Shown here: piece after piece, positions 1 through 6,093 of the stretch
Position numbering within the stretch: position 1 is the first letter of the stretch
Layout of the letters: each line of letters opens with the position of its first letter
Origin: an uncultured Caldilineales bacterium
GTDB lineage: Bacteria > Chloroflexota > Anaerolineae > JAAEKA01
Direction: 5' to 3'
DNA: 8,398 nucleotides
Assembly (NCBI GenBank): GCA_937907455.1
Contig: CALESQ010000012.1
Coordinates: 1 to 8,398 of the forward strand
The notes under the pieces: generated by a model
Seen by the model: only the letters and a program-made list of their open reading frames with translations
The model's database searches: none
What the model was told of the DNA's origin: nothing
Made by a program: the position numbers and the translations under genes

Positions 1-1858
1 TGATGGTGAGGGTGCTGCTGGCGGGCGGGGTGACGGGGTTGGGGGTGAAGGTGGCTGTGCCCGGGTTGCCGGTGGCGCTAAGCTGCACCGCACCGGTGAA
101 GGTAGACACCGGTGCGGTGTTTACCGTGTAGACGGCATTGGCCGGTGAACAGATCTGCTGGGCAAGCGGGGTCACGTTCAGAGTGAAATCGGTGGTACCG
201 CAGGCATCGAATTTGAAGGCTGCAATGCGCGTCTTCCACTGGCTGGCGTCGTTCCACTGGCCGGTGAACCAGAAAGTACAGTCGTCGTAGGGGTCAATGC
301 TCATGGCGGCATAGTCGCCGTAGCGATTGCTGCCGTTGTTGGCTGAACCGGCCACGATGGGGTACTCACCTTGCGGCATGGTGCCCAAAGGATCAGCAGC
401 CAGACGACCGACATAACGCAGCGAAGGATACACAGACTGGCTGGATACATTGTAGCCCAAAGCAATGTTGCCCGCGCCGTCCATGGCAATGCCGCCCATC
501 CAGCGGTTGTCGGTGGTAGTGGGAGCAAAGGTTCCCTGCTGGTAGAGCGTCCAGGCGCCCGCGCCTACTTTACGCAGCTCGAACCAGCGCACGCCGCCGA
601 TGTTACTGCCGATGTCGGTAACGAAGTTGCCCACCAAAGTCTGATGCGTGCCGAAGTTGCGATAGGCCAGGCGGTTCATGATCACTTCACGCAGCGGGTC
701 CAGCGAGCTGCTGGCTCCTTGTGTAACGCCCGGCATGCCCATGCAGGAGAACGAAGTCAGGCCGCACAGAGTCGAGTCGAAGTCAGCTACTTCGATGCTG
801 GGGAGTTGCGTCAGGGTGGAATTGGCCGGAGTAGCCCAATCTACATCAAAGGCATAGAGATGCAGCAAATCGGTGGCAGGATAGCCAGCTACGCCGTGTA
901 CTTCGGTATCTACATGACGCATGAAGATACCAGGTGCGTCCGCGGGGGGTGCAGCCAGACCGTCCAGGTCAGCAGGGGTGAGCGCCTGGAAGCTGAAACC
1001 CGACAAAGCGCTGGCCGTAAAGCGCTGTGAGGTGGCAGGCTGCCCCAGCAACATCTTCGCCCGATCCAAAGCGATCAGCGAAGGGCTGCTCTCGTTGGCG
1101 GTGGCATAGTAGGCATCGGCCCACATGCCGTATTTGGGATAGTCGGGGAAGGTAGGGGTAGTAAACTGGTAGGAATAATACGCGCCCAGGGGGCTGGGAG
1201 TTTGTGAGATCAGCACACACAGCGAGTTGCCTGAACCGAATTCGCTCATGAACCAGCGATCAGCCAGTTGGTCGTACAAAACCACCGGGTCGCCATCACC
1301 GGTGGTGCAGCCGCCGAGCGACGTAAGGTTGAACGTCTGGAGCAGCGCACCGGTGGTTTTGTTGTATACGGCCACACTCGTGCCCGATGAGTTAATCATC
1401 TGCACGTAGTGATCTTTGCCTACATCGCCCACCGTGTCCGGTGGATTGAGAAAGGTGTAGCCCTGGCCGTTGAAATTAAAGATCGGCGTGCCGAAGGCAT
1501 CGGGCTGGGCCGCGGGGGCAGCAGCCTGGAGTTTCAGCAAGGGATCAGGACGGTAGGGCGCATCAAAGTCCTTGACGATGCGGTCAAAGCTCAGGCGCGG
1601 GTTGACCTCGCGGTCCAGCATGGGCAGATTGTTGGGGGCAGGAGCGTCGCTGGCTGCAATGGTAAGCACCGGAACCACCGGATCACCGGCCACAATCTGC
1701 GTATCCAGCGCCGCAGGCTGCGCAGCCGTTGCGAGACCGGCAGCCGAACGCTGCGAAGAAGACACGGGGATGCCGCCCTGATTGGCCGGCATCCAGAAAA
1801 CCAGGCTGGCTATCGTTAACAGAATAGCCGCACCGAACAGCTTGCGTGTAGCTTTCAC
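1..1858 (-). CDS. Large secreted protein with C-terminal Ig-like module (partial, 3' end outside window)
   Basis: I translated the minus strand from a GTG at 1858 and found 619 uninterrupted codons that run off the window edge, so the C-terminus is missing. The start is set by GAGGAGG five bases upstream. The N-terminus is a plausible Sec signal peptide: basic MKATRK, a hydrophobic stretch at about residues 7-22, and possible cleavage after MPA (residue 25). A low-complexity Ala/Pro region follows (about 30-120). The core (about 122-555) has short repeated patterns such as DPVVLYDQLADRWFMSEF (190-207), WMGGIAMDGAGNIALGY (453-469) and RYGDYAAMSIDPYDDCTFW (512-530), which look like propeller-type blades. 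At residue 557 a 'DFTLNVTP' segment opens a beta-sandwich/Ig-like module of the sort found repeated in secreted proteins of Chloroflexota. It lies last behind the sugar importer genes and may be co-transcribed with them. No catalytic motif was recognised. Binding or processing of an extracellular polymer is only a guess. Confidence 0.85.
   Translation of the reverse strand, partial: MKATRKLFGAAILLTIASLVFWMPANQGGIPVSSSQRSAAGLATAAQPAALDTQIVAGDPVVPVLTIAASDAPAPNNLPMLDREVNPRLSFDRIVKDFDAPYRPDPLLKLQAAAPAAQPDAFGTPIFNFNGQGYTFLNPPDTVGDVGKDHYVQMINSSGTSVAVYNKTTGALLQTFNLTSLGGCTTGDGDPVVLYDQLADRWFMSEFGSGNSLCVLISQTPSPLGAYYSYQFTTPTFPDYPKYGMWADAYYATANESSPSLIALDRAKMLLGQPATSQRFTASALSGFSFQALTPADLDGLAAPPADAPGIFMRHVDTEVHGVAGYPATDLLHLYAFDVDWATPANSTLTQLPSIEVADFDSTLCGLTSFSCMGMPGVTQGASSSLDPLREVIMNRLAYRNFGTHQTLVGNFVTDIGSNIGGVRWFELRKVGAGAWTLYQQGTFAPTTTDNRWMGGIAMDGAGNIALGYNVSSQSVYPSLRYVGRLAADPLGTMPQGEYPIVAGSANNGSNRYGDYAAMSIDPYDDCTFWFTGQWNDASQWKTRIAAFKFDACGTTDFTLNVTPLAQQICSPANAVYTVNTAPVSTFTGAVQLSATGNPGTATFTPNPVTPPASSTLTI
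86..119. repeat. Perfect inverted repeat, 13-bp arms, 8-nt loop, inside the secreted-protein gene
   Basis: The left arm at 86-98 (CACCGCACCGGTG) is the exact reverse complement of the right arm at 107-119 (CACCGGTGCGGTG), with an 8-base loop at 99-106. It lies in coding sequence, in the codons for TAPV and TGAV of the Ig-like module. Each arm contains the self-complementary octamer CACCGGTG, which recurs in the same gene at 1297 and 1348. It may be a by-product of Thr-Gly/Ala-Pro codons, but a very stable mRNA hairpin is expected. Confidence 0.85.
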
Positions 1859-1863
1859 AAAAA

Positions 1864-1870
1864 CCTCCTC
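1864..1870 (-). promoter_or_regulatory. Strong ribosome binding site GAGGAGG that decides a GTG start
   Basis: On the minus strand GAGGAGG is followed by TTTTT and then GTG at 1858, an ideal 5-base spacing. An in-frame ATG lies 11 codons upstream at 1891, but it sits at the foot of a hairpin and has no Shine-Dalgarno sequence. The GTG start also leaves a normal signal peptide with a basic n-region. The GTG is therefore preferred. Confidence 0.85.
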
Positions 1871-1892
1871 AACAGAAAGAACGGTACTCATG

Positions 1893-1922
1893 CTTCTGCC
1901 GGCAGGGCTGTACCGGCAGAAG
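1893..1922 (-). repeat. Intergenic hairpin: perfect 10-bp arms, 10-nt loop, behind the binding-protein gene
   Basis: CTTCTGCCGG (1893-1902) and CCGGCAGAAG (1913-1922) are perfect reverse complements around a 10-base loop. The hairpin starts 11 bases after the TAA of the binding-protein gene and ends 34 bases before the GTG of the secreted-protein gene. On the minus strand it is followed by CATGAGTACC rather than a T-tract, so it is not a classical intrinsic terminator. A partial terminator or a 3'-end mRNA stabiliser, which would lower expression of the last gene relative to the importer, fits better. The role is inference. Confidence 0.8.
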
Positions 1923-1933
1923 TGTTAGGGGAA

Positions 1934-3235
1934 TTACTTCTGGTTGACTTCGTCGAAGATCGGCTGGGTCAATTCAGCAGCCGCTGCCGCGGCCTCAGCT
2001 ACGGTGGCCTGACCATAAAAGGCGCGCTCTATCTCTTTGCTCGCCGCATCTTCAATAGCAGGCCAGTTGGACATCACCGGCACAGCGCGCAGGGTAGGCA
2101 CAATGTCCAACCAGACCTGGCTATTAGCCGGCTTTTGCCTGGGATCAAGAAAAGCTGGCGACTCGGCCACGGCGCGCAGTGAAGGCACAGTACGGCCGGT
2201 GGCCGCGATGAGTTGCTGCCCCTTAACCGAATTAGCGTATTCGACGAATTTCCAAGCTGCGTCCTTGTCCTTCGTGCCGGCAGTCATGCAGTAGGCATCG
2301 GTATGCAGAATGCCCGCGGCTTGCTTGCCGCGCGGCAGCGCCGCTACGTCCCAATCAAAGCTTTCGATGGTGCGCATGGTGGGTGTAGAACGACGGCTGT
2401 TGAAGTACATGCCGAGCGTGCCATCCAGGAAGCGACTCTGGCCATCACGCGCTTCTTCAGCCGCAGCATCCGGCACTACCTTTTCCTTGACCTGCAAGTC
2501 TACAAACCACTGAAAGGCCGCCAATGCCTCTGGTGTATCCAGGGTAAGCCGAGTGGGGCGGGCCGGGTCATCTATCAGCTCGCCGCCGTTCTGCCAGATG
2601 AAAGGAGCAAGGCGGTAGAGAATCGGATCCATCCCCACACCATATTGGTCGGTGACACCATCACCGTCCTTGTCGAGCGTGAGGGCTTTGGCAGTGGCCA
2701 GAAAATCGTCCCAGGTCCATTGCGCGCTGGGATAAGCCAGTCCGGCAGCATCGAACAAGCTTTTGTTGTAGTACACCACCAGGCTGGAGACGTTCTGCGG
2801 CAGGCACCATTGCTGACCCTGATAGACAAACGCGGCCATAGCGGTGTCGTAGAAGTCACTGGCCTTCAGCGTTGTGCTTTTTTCCAGATAGGGGCCAATC
2901 GGCTCAAACGCGCCAGCGTCGGCATAGGGTGCCACCCGACGATAGTTCAGCAACACCAGGTCGGGCTGCGTGCCCGCCGAAAGATCGGCAGCCAGGCGGC
3001 GGCGATATTCGGCATCATCAGGCATGTAGCGCAGATCTACGGTGTAGCCGGGGGTATCGGCCTGAAAGGCCTTAACCAGCGCTTCGTAGGCCTTGTATTC
3101 TTCCTGACTGCCGGATATCATAAACGACACGCTGTGCGCAACCACAGGTGCGGGAGCAGTCGGAGCCACGCACGCCATCGCCAGCGAAGCCACGATACTC
3201 AGTACAAGCCCAAGGAATAAAGCGGAGCTTTTCAT
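1934..3235 (-). CDS. Sugar ABC transporter substrate-binding lipoprotein (family 1)
   Basis: This 433-residue protein is of normal length for an extracellular solute-binding protein family 1 (MalE/UgpB type), which captures a sugar, oligosaccharide or glycerophosphodiester outside the membrane and delivers it to a MalF/MalG-type permease pair. The N-terminus is a lipoprotein signal: MKSS, a hydrophobic core to residue 20, then SLAMAC with the acylated cysteine at 22 (the -3 position is Ala, so the lipobox is slightly off consensus), followed by a Pro/Ala/Val linker. Family features visible are PDLVLLNYRRVAPYADAGA (91-109), PQNVSSLVVYYNKSLFDAAG (146-165), the acidic loop DKDGDGVTDQYGVG (188-201), and AAWKFVEYANSVKGQQ (326-341). 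The ATG lies one base after the stop of the MalG-like gene, which implies translational coupling. A GGAAAAAGA stretch upstream could serve as a weak ribosome site. Placing the binding protein after both permeases reverses the common order. The substrate cannot be read from the sequence. Confidence 0.95.
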   Translation of the reverse strand: MKSSALFLGLVLSIVASLAMACVAPTAPAPVVAHSVSFMISGSQEEYKAYEALVKAFQADTPGYTVDLRYMPDDAEYRRRLAADLSAGTQPDLVLLNYRRVAPYADAGAFEPIGPYLEKSTTLKASDFYDTAMAAFVYQGQQWCLPQNVSSLVVYYNKSLFDAAGLAYPSAQWTWDDFLATAKALTLDKDGDGVTDQYGVGMDPILYRLAPFIWQNGGELIDDPARPTRLTLDTPEALAAFQWFVDLQVKEKVVPDAAAEEARDGQSRFLDGTLGMYFNSRRSTPTMRTIESFDWDVAALPRGKQAAGILHTDAYCMTAGTKDKDAAWKFVEYANSVKGQQLIAATGRTVPSLRAVAESPAFLDPRQKPANSQVWLDIVPTLRAVPVMSNWPAIEDAASKEIERAFYGQATVAEAAAAAAELTQPIFDEVNQK

Positions 3236-3236
3236 A

Positions 3237-4094
3237 CTAATCTTTTTCCAGCAAAGACTGAATTGATTTATCGCTCAAAAAGAGCGGCTGCAACCCTAAA
3301 AAGAGCAAAACCACCGGCAAAGTCATAAACACAGCACCGGCCATCAGCAAGGGCCAGTTGGTGGCATCCAGTTGTTTCAAAATCTGCACACCTACCGGCA
3401 AGGTATAGGTTTGCGGGCGGTACAAATATAGAACAGGGTTAGTAAAATCGTTCCAGAACAGCCCAAAGGCCAACACCAGCACCGCGGCAACGGTAGGACG
3501 CGCCATGGGCATAGCCAGGTGCCGATAAGCTGTCCAGGCACTGGCACCCTCCAACTTGGCTGCTTCGTACATTTCAGGCGGCGTGCGTCGAAAGGTCCAA
3601 TAGAACAGCAGCACCAACAGGGGCGCACCGCCGGCAAAGGCGGGCAGAATCAGCGACCACAGCGTGGTGAGCAAGCCAGTCCAGCTCAACATCTGATAGC
3701 GGAACAGCCATACCGCCGAGGGGGGCACCATCAGCAGAAACACCGTGAGCATCACCAGGCGCTTGCGCCACGGGTTGCGCAGTTGTGCCAGGCCAAAACC
3801 AGCCAGCGAAGCCGTGAGCAGAGTCATGGGCACCGAGACTGCCACCACCAACAACGAGTTGCGCAGATAACGGCCCATTGGCACCATACTAAACAACTCG
3901 CGGTAGTTCTGCCAACTTGCCTGATCGGGCCACCACTCCACGCTGCGCGGTGGCGGCAACCCCAGTGGCCGCAGCGAGACAATGATCATCCAATACAGCG
4001 GCAGGGCAAAAAGCACCGCCACTGCCAGCGCCAGCAGCCAGCGAGTGACACGTCCGGCCGATGGTGCGCGGCGGGGTTTAAGCGATTTCGTCAT
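3237..4094 (-). CDS. Carbohydrate ABC transporter permease, MalG/UgpE type
   Basis: This 285-residue inner-membrane protein forms one half of the importer pore. The basic N-terminus (MTKSLKPRR) is followed by a first membrane helix at about 17-38. Further helices lie at about 80-103, 112-131, 144-166, 200-216 and 246-270, the six-helix layout of MalG-type permeases. The cytoplasmic EAA loop that docks on the ATPase is clear: EMYEAAKLEGASAWTAYRHL at 174-193, with EAA...G and a following Pro (196). The region FWNDFTNPVLYL (213-224) and the short C-terminal tail match the family. Its ATG lies inside the last codons of the MalF-like gene (17-bp overlap) with no independent Shine-Dalgarno sequence, so translation is probably coupled. 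No ATPase gene is adjacent. Many Gram-positive and Chloroflexota sugar importers share one MsiK/UgpC-type ATPase, and that is the likely arrangement here (inference). Confidence 0.95.
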   Translation of the reverse strand: MTKSLKPRRAPSAGRVTRWLLALAVAVLFALPLYWMIIVSLRPLGLPPPRSVEWWPDQASWQNYRELFSMVPMGRYLRNSLLVVAVSVPMTLLTASLAGFGLAQLRNPWRKRLVMLTVFLLMVPPSAVWLFRYQMLSWTGLLTTLWSLILPAFAGGAPLLVLLFYWTFRRTPPEMYEAAKLEGASAWTAYRHLAMPMARPTVAAVLVLAFGLFWNDFTNPVLYLYRPQTYTLPVGVQILKQLDATNWPLLMAGAVFMTLPVVLLFLGLQPLFLSDKSIQSLLEKD

Positions 4095-4971
4095 AACGGT
4101 TCAGGTCCACCAGGTTGATAATGCCGATCACCAGCGCCGCGGTAAGCACATACAGCACCACCATCATCGCCGCAGCCGCGCCAAAATCAAACAGATCAAA
4201 GGCCAGCTCGTACAGCAACAAGGGTACGTAGGTGGTTGCATAGTAAGGGCCGCCGTAGGTCATGACAAATGACGGGGTAAAGGTATTTTGCAGGCTGACC
4301 ACAATGTCGCGGAAAGTCAACACCAGCAGCCACGGGGTGAGCAGCGGCAACGTGATACGCCAGAAAATCTGCCACGCGGTGGCGCCATCCACCCGTGCCA
4401 CCTCATGATAGATGCGCGGGATGGTTTTCAGGCCAATCAGCAGCACCACCATGCCTTCGCCGATGGTGAAGAGCGTCATCAGCACAAAGCTCAGGCGGGC
4501 GGTGACCGGGTCGAGCAGCCAATCAGGTGTGGGTAAACCCAGCGCTCCCAACACAGCGTTCAGCGGCCCATACAGCGGGTTGAGAATCCACAGCCAGATC
4601 AGCGCGAAGGAACCCTCCGGGATGATGGTAGGCAAATAGGCCGCAGCCCGCAAGCTGCCGAACCAGCGACCGCGTGCCTGCAACAGCAGGGCCAGCAGCA
4701 GCGCTCCCAACAAACGCAAAGGCACCGCCAGAAAGATAAACTGCAAAGAGATACGCAGCGACAACCAAGCCAGCGGAGATTCCAGCAGAGTACGAAAATT
4801 CTCCAGGCCGTTCCACACCGGCGGCTGAATGGCATTGTACCGGGTAAAGGCCACGCCCACGGTGATCAGCGCCGGCAGCACAATTAAAATAATTGATCCC
4901 AACAAAAAGGGTAGTAAAAACAGGCGTAATTGACTGTCGTAGGTGTAAAAAAGATGTCTGAATCGATTCAT
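4078..4971 (-). CDS. Carbohydrate ABC transporter permease, MalF/UgpA type (corrected start)
   Basis: With an ATG at 4971 the protein has 297 residues, the usual size for a UgpA-like permease. It begins in typical fashion: LFLLPFLLGSIILIVLPALI (17-36) forms the first helix, followed by FTRYNAIQPP and NGLENFRTLL (54-63). The EAA loop reads IYHEVARVDGATAWQIFWRI (187-206), with LPLLTP after it. FTPSFVMTYGGPYYATTYVP (231-250) is the usual conserved external segment before the last helix. The frame stays open upstream to an ATG at 5286, but that would add 105 residues with no transport homology, would overlap the divergent gene by 189 bp, and would place the strong promoter at 5009-5037 inside the coding region. 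I therefore reject it. There is no convincing Shine-Dalgarno sequence before 4971. It is the first gene of the operon. Confidence 0.93.
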   Translation of the reverse strand: MNRFRHLFYTYDSQLRLFLLPFLLGSIILIVLPALITVGVAFTRYNAIQPPVWNGLENFRTLLESPLAWLSLRISLQFIFLAVPLRLLGALLLALLLQARGRWFGSLRAAAYLPTIIPEGSFALIWLWILNPLYGPLNAVLGALGLPTPDWLLDPVTARLSFVLMTLFTIGEGMVVLLIGLKTIPRIYHEVARVDGATAWQIFWRITLPLLTPWLLVLTFRDIVVSLQNTFTPSFVMTYGGPYYATTYVPLLLYELAFDLFDFGAAAAMMVVLYVLTAALVIGIINLVDLNRYDEIA

Positions 4972-5008
4972 GAGCAAGAGGGTTCTGCGTAACAGGCGGG
5001 ATGCAGCG

Positions 5009-5037
5009 ATTATACCGCAGAGCGCAGGTGCGGTCAA
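5009..5037 (-). promoter_or_regulatory. Sigma-70-like promoter of the sugar importer operon
   Basis: On the minus strand TTGACC (5032-5037, 5 of 6 consensus bases) is separated by exactly 17 bp from TATAAT (5009-5014, 6 of 6). Transcription is predicted to start at an A near 5002, giving a 31-nt leader to the ATG at 4971. No clear LacI-type palindrome overlaps it, so the regulator cannot be named. Function is inferred from consensus only. Confidence 0.8.
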
Positions 5038-5070
5038 ACACTTTAGCCAGACGCCGATGCCCCAATACAC

Positions 5071-5099
5071 TTGCCAAAGCACCGATTCTAAGGCACAAT
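5071..5099 (+). promoter_or_regulatory. Possible weak promoter for the permease-propeller operon
   Basis: TTGCCA (5071-5076) lies 17 bp before CACAAT (5094-5099), which matches 4 of 6 consensus -10 bases. It would start transcription around 5106, only compatible with a leaderless message beginning at the second ATG (5107). Nothing better was found on this strand in the 126-bp divergent gap, so the true promoter remains uncertain. Confidence 0.2.
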
Positions 5100-6093
5100 G
5101 ACCGCCATGCTGCGCTTTATCTTTCGTCGCTTGCTGTTGCTGCCGCTTGCATTGCTCGCCATTAACTTTGTGGCATTCAGCTATGCCCACTTGGCGCGAC
5201 GCGTACAGCAAACCCAAAACCCCTTTGGCAGCAGCGTGGACACCACCACCCCACTCCTGCACGCCTACCGCAGCTACCTCGCCCATCTACTAACCGGAGA
5301 CCTGGGCCAAATGCCCTTAGTAGGCAGCAGCGCCCAAAACGTGCAGTCGTTGGTGCTGCACGCAGCCGCCGCCAGTCTGGTTTTGCTGGCCCTGGCCTTT
5401 CTCTTTAGCCTGATAATTGGGCTGGTGTTGGGCGTGCTGGCCGTGCGCAGCTCACCCCCGGCGCTTCGTCCCTGGCTGGCGCCGCTGGCCGGTGCCGGGC
5501 TGGCCGCGCCCAGCTTTTTCATCGGTGCGCTGGGTATTGCCTGGGTGCTGGCGCGGGCGCTACGCAGCGACAGTGCGCAGGGCCTGCTACTACCGCTTTC
5601 AGGCTACGGGCTGGATCGTCACCTGGTGCTGCCGGTGCTGGCACTGTCCATTCGCCCGGCGATGCAGATCGCCCAGACCACAGCCGCCTTGCTGGTGACA
5701 GAACTGGGCAAGCAACACGTGGTCACTGCACGCAGCCTGGGCATTCCGCTGGCCGTGATCCGCCGCCGTCATGCGCTGCGCAACGTATTGTCCGCGGTGA
5801 TTCTGTCACTGGCTGCATCGCTGCGCCTGGTCGCCGGTGAATTGATTCTGGTGGAGTGGCTTTTTGGCTGGCCGGGGTTGGGGCAACTGCTGGCCAGCGC
5901 GTTACTGCCTCCCACCATCGCCTCGGCCAGCGGCATGAGCGGAGCCACCCGCAACTTCCTGCACCCCGAGCTAGTAGCTGCCTGCCTGACCGTTTTCGGC
6001 CTGCTGTTTCTGCTGGTTGATCTAATCAGCTCGTTGGCGGCTTTTGCCGCCGACCCGCGGCTGCGCGCCGCATTGGAGGAACAGCATGGCTAA
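5098..6093 (+). CDS. ABC transporter permease, DppB/OppB type
   Basis: This 331-residue protein has the layout of the DppB/OppB family, the first permease subunit of peptide/nickel-type importers. It has an N-terminal helix (residues 6-30, after MTAMLRFIFRR), the external motif YLAHLLTGDLGQ (60-71), and membrane segments at about 88-115, 125-153 and 176-200. The cytoplasmic EAA loop contains VVTARSLGIPLAVIRRRHAL (208-227), and the family signature VEWLFGWPGLGQLL (252-265) precedes the last loop and helix (about 291-316). The external segment between the first helix and GDLG is shorter than in typical DppB, so the substrate channel entrance may be simplified. ATG 5098 has a weak AAGG four bases upstream, and a second in-frame ATG at 5107 is possible. 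Its stop overlaps the next gene by 8 bp, so the two subunits are co-translated. The substrate is unknown. Confidence 0.93.
   Translation: MTAMLRFIFRRLLLLPLALLAINFVAFSYAHLARRVQQTQNPFGSSVDTTTPLLHAYRSYLAHLLTGDLGQMPLVGSSAQNVQSLVLHAAAASLVLLALAFLFSLIIGLVLGVLAVRSSPPALRPWLAPLAGAGLAAPSFFIGALGIAWVLARALRSDSAQGLLLPLSGYGLDRHLVLPVLALSIRPAMQIAQTTAALLVTELGKQHVVTARSLGIPLAVIRRRHALRNVLSAVILSLAASLRLVAGELILVEWLFGWPGLGQLLASALLPPTIASASGMSGATRNFLHPELVAACLTVFGLLFLLVDLISSLAAFAADPRLRAALEEQHG
6075..6079 (+). promoter_or_regulatory. Ribosome binding site GGAGG that decides the start at 6086
   Basis: GGAGG lies six bases before ATG 6086, inside the end of the DppB-like gene. An upstream in-frame ATG at 6044 has no such site and would add 14 residues (MPPTRGCAPHWRNS) without family similarity. 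The start at 6086 is therefore chosen. Confidence 0.85.

Noticed and set aside
371..1030. Plus-strand open frame of 219 codons
   Set aside because: It is antisense to the secreted-protein gene, which is open for 619 codons with a signal peptide and ribosome site. The plus-strand product has no family-like features.
1859..1891. Alternative in-frame ATG at 1891 for the secreted protein
   Set aside because: It would place the strong GAGGAGG inside the coding region, has no Shine-Dalgarno sequence of its own, abuts a hairpin and adds acidic residues ahead of the signal peptide.
2213..3220. Plus-strand open frame of 335 codons
   Set aside because: It lies wholly antisense to the clear binding-protein gene, has no recognisable domain or ribosome site, and is explained by the codon bias of the opposite strand.
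3519..4118. Plus-strand open frame of 199 codons rich in Gln, His and Arg
   Set aside because: It is the antisense shadow of the MalG-like permease. The Gln/His/Arg-rich composition is what reverse-complemented hydrophobic codons produce.
4972..5286. N-terminal extension of the MalF-like permease to an ATG at 5286 (402 residues)
   Set aside because: The extra 105 residues show no transporter features, overlap the divergent DppB-like gene by 189 bp and contain the strong promoter for this same operon. The ATG at 4971 gives the family's normal length and N-terminus.
6044..6085. Earlier ATG for the permease-propeller gene
   Set aside because: No ribosome site precedes it and the added 14 residues lack family similarity, whereas GGAGG sits six bases before ATG 6086.
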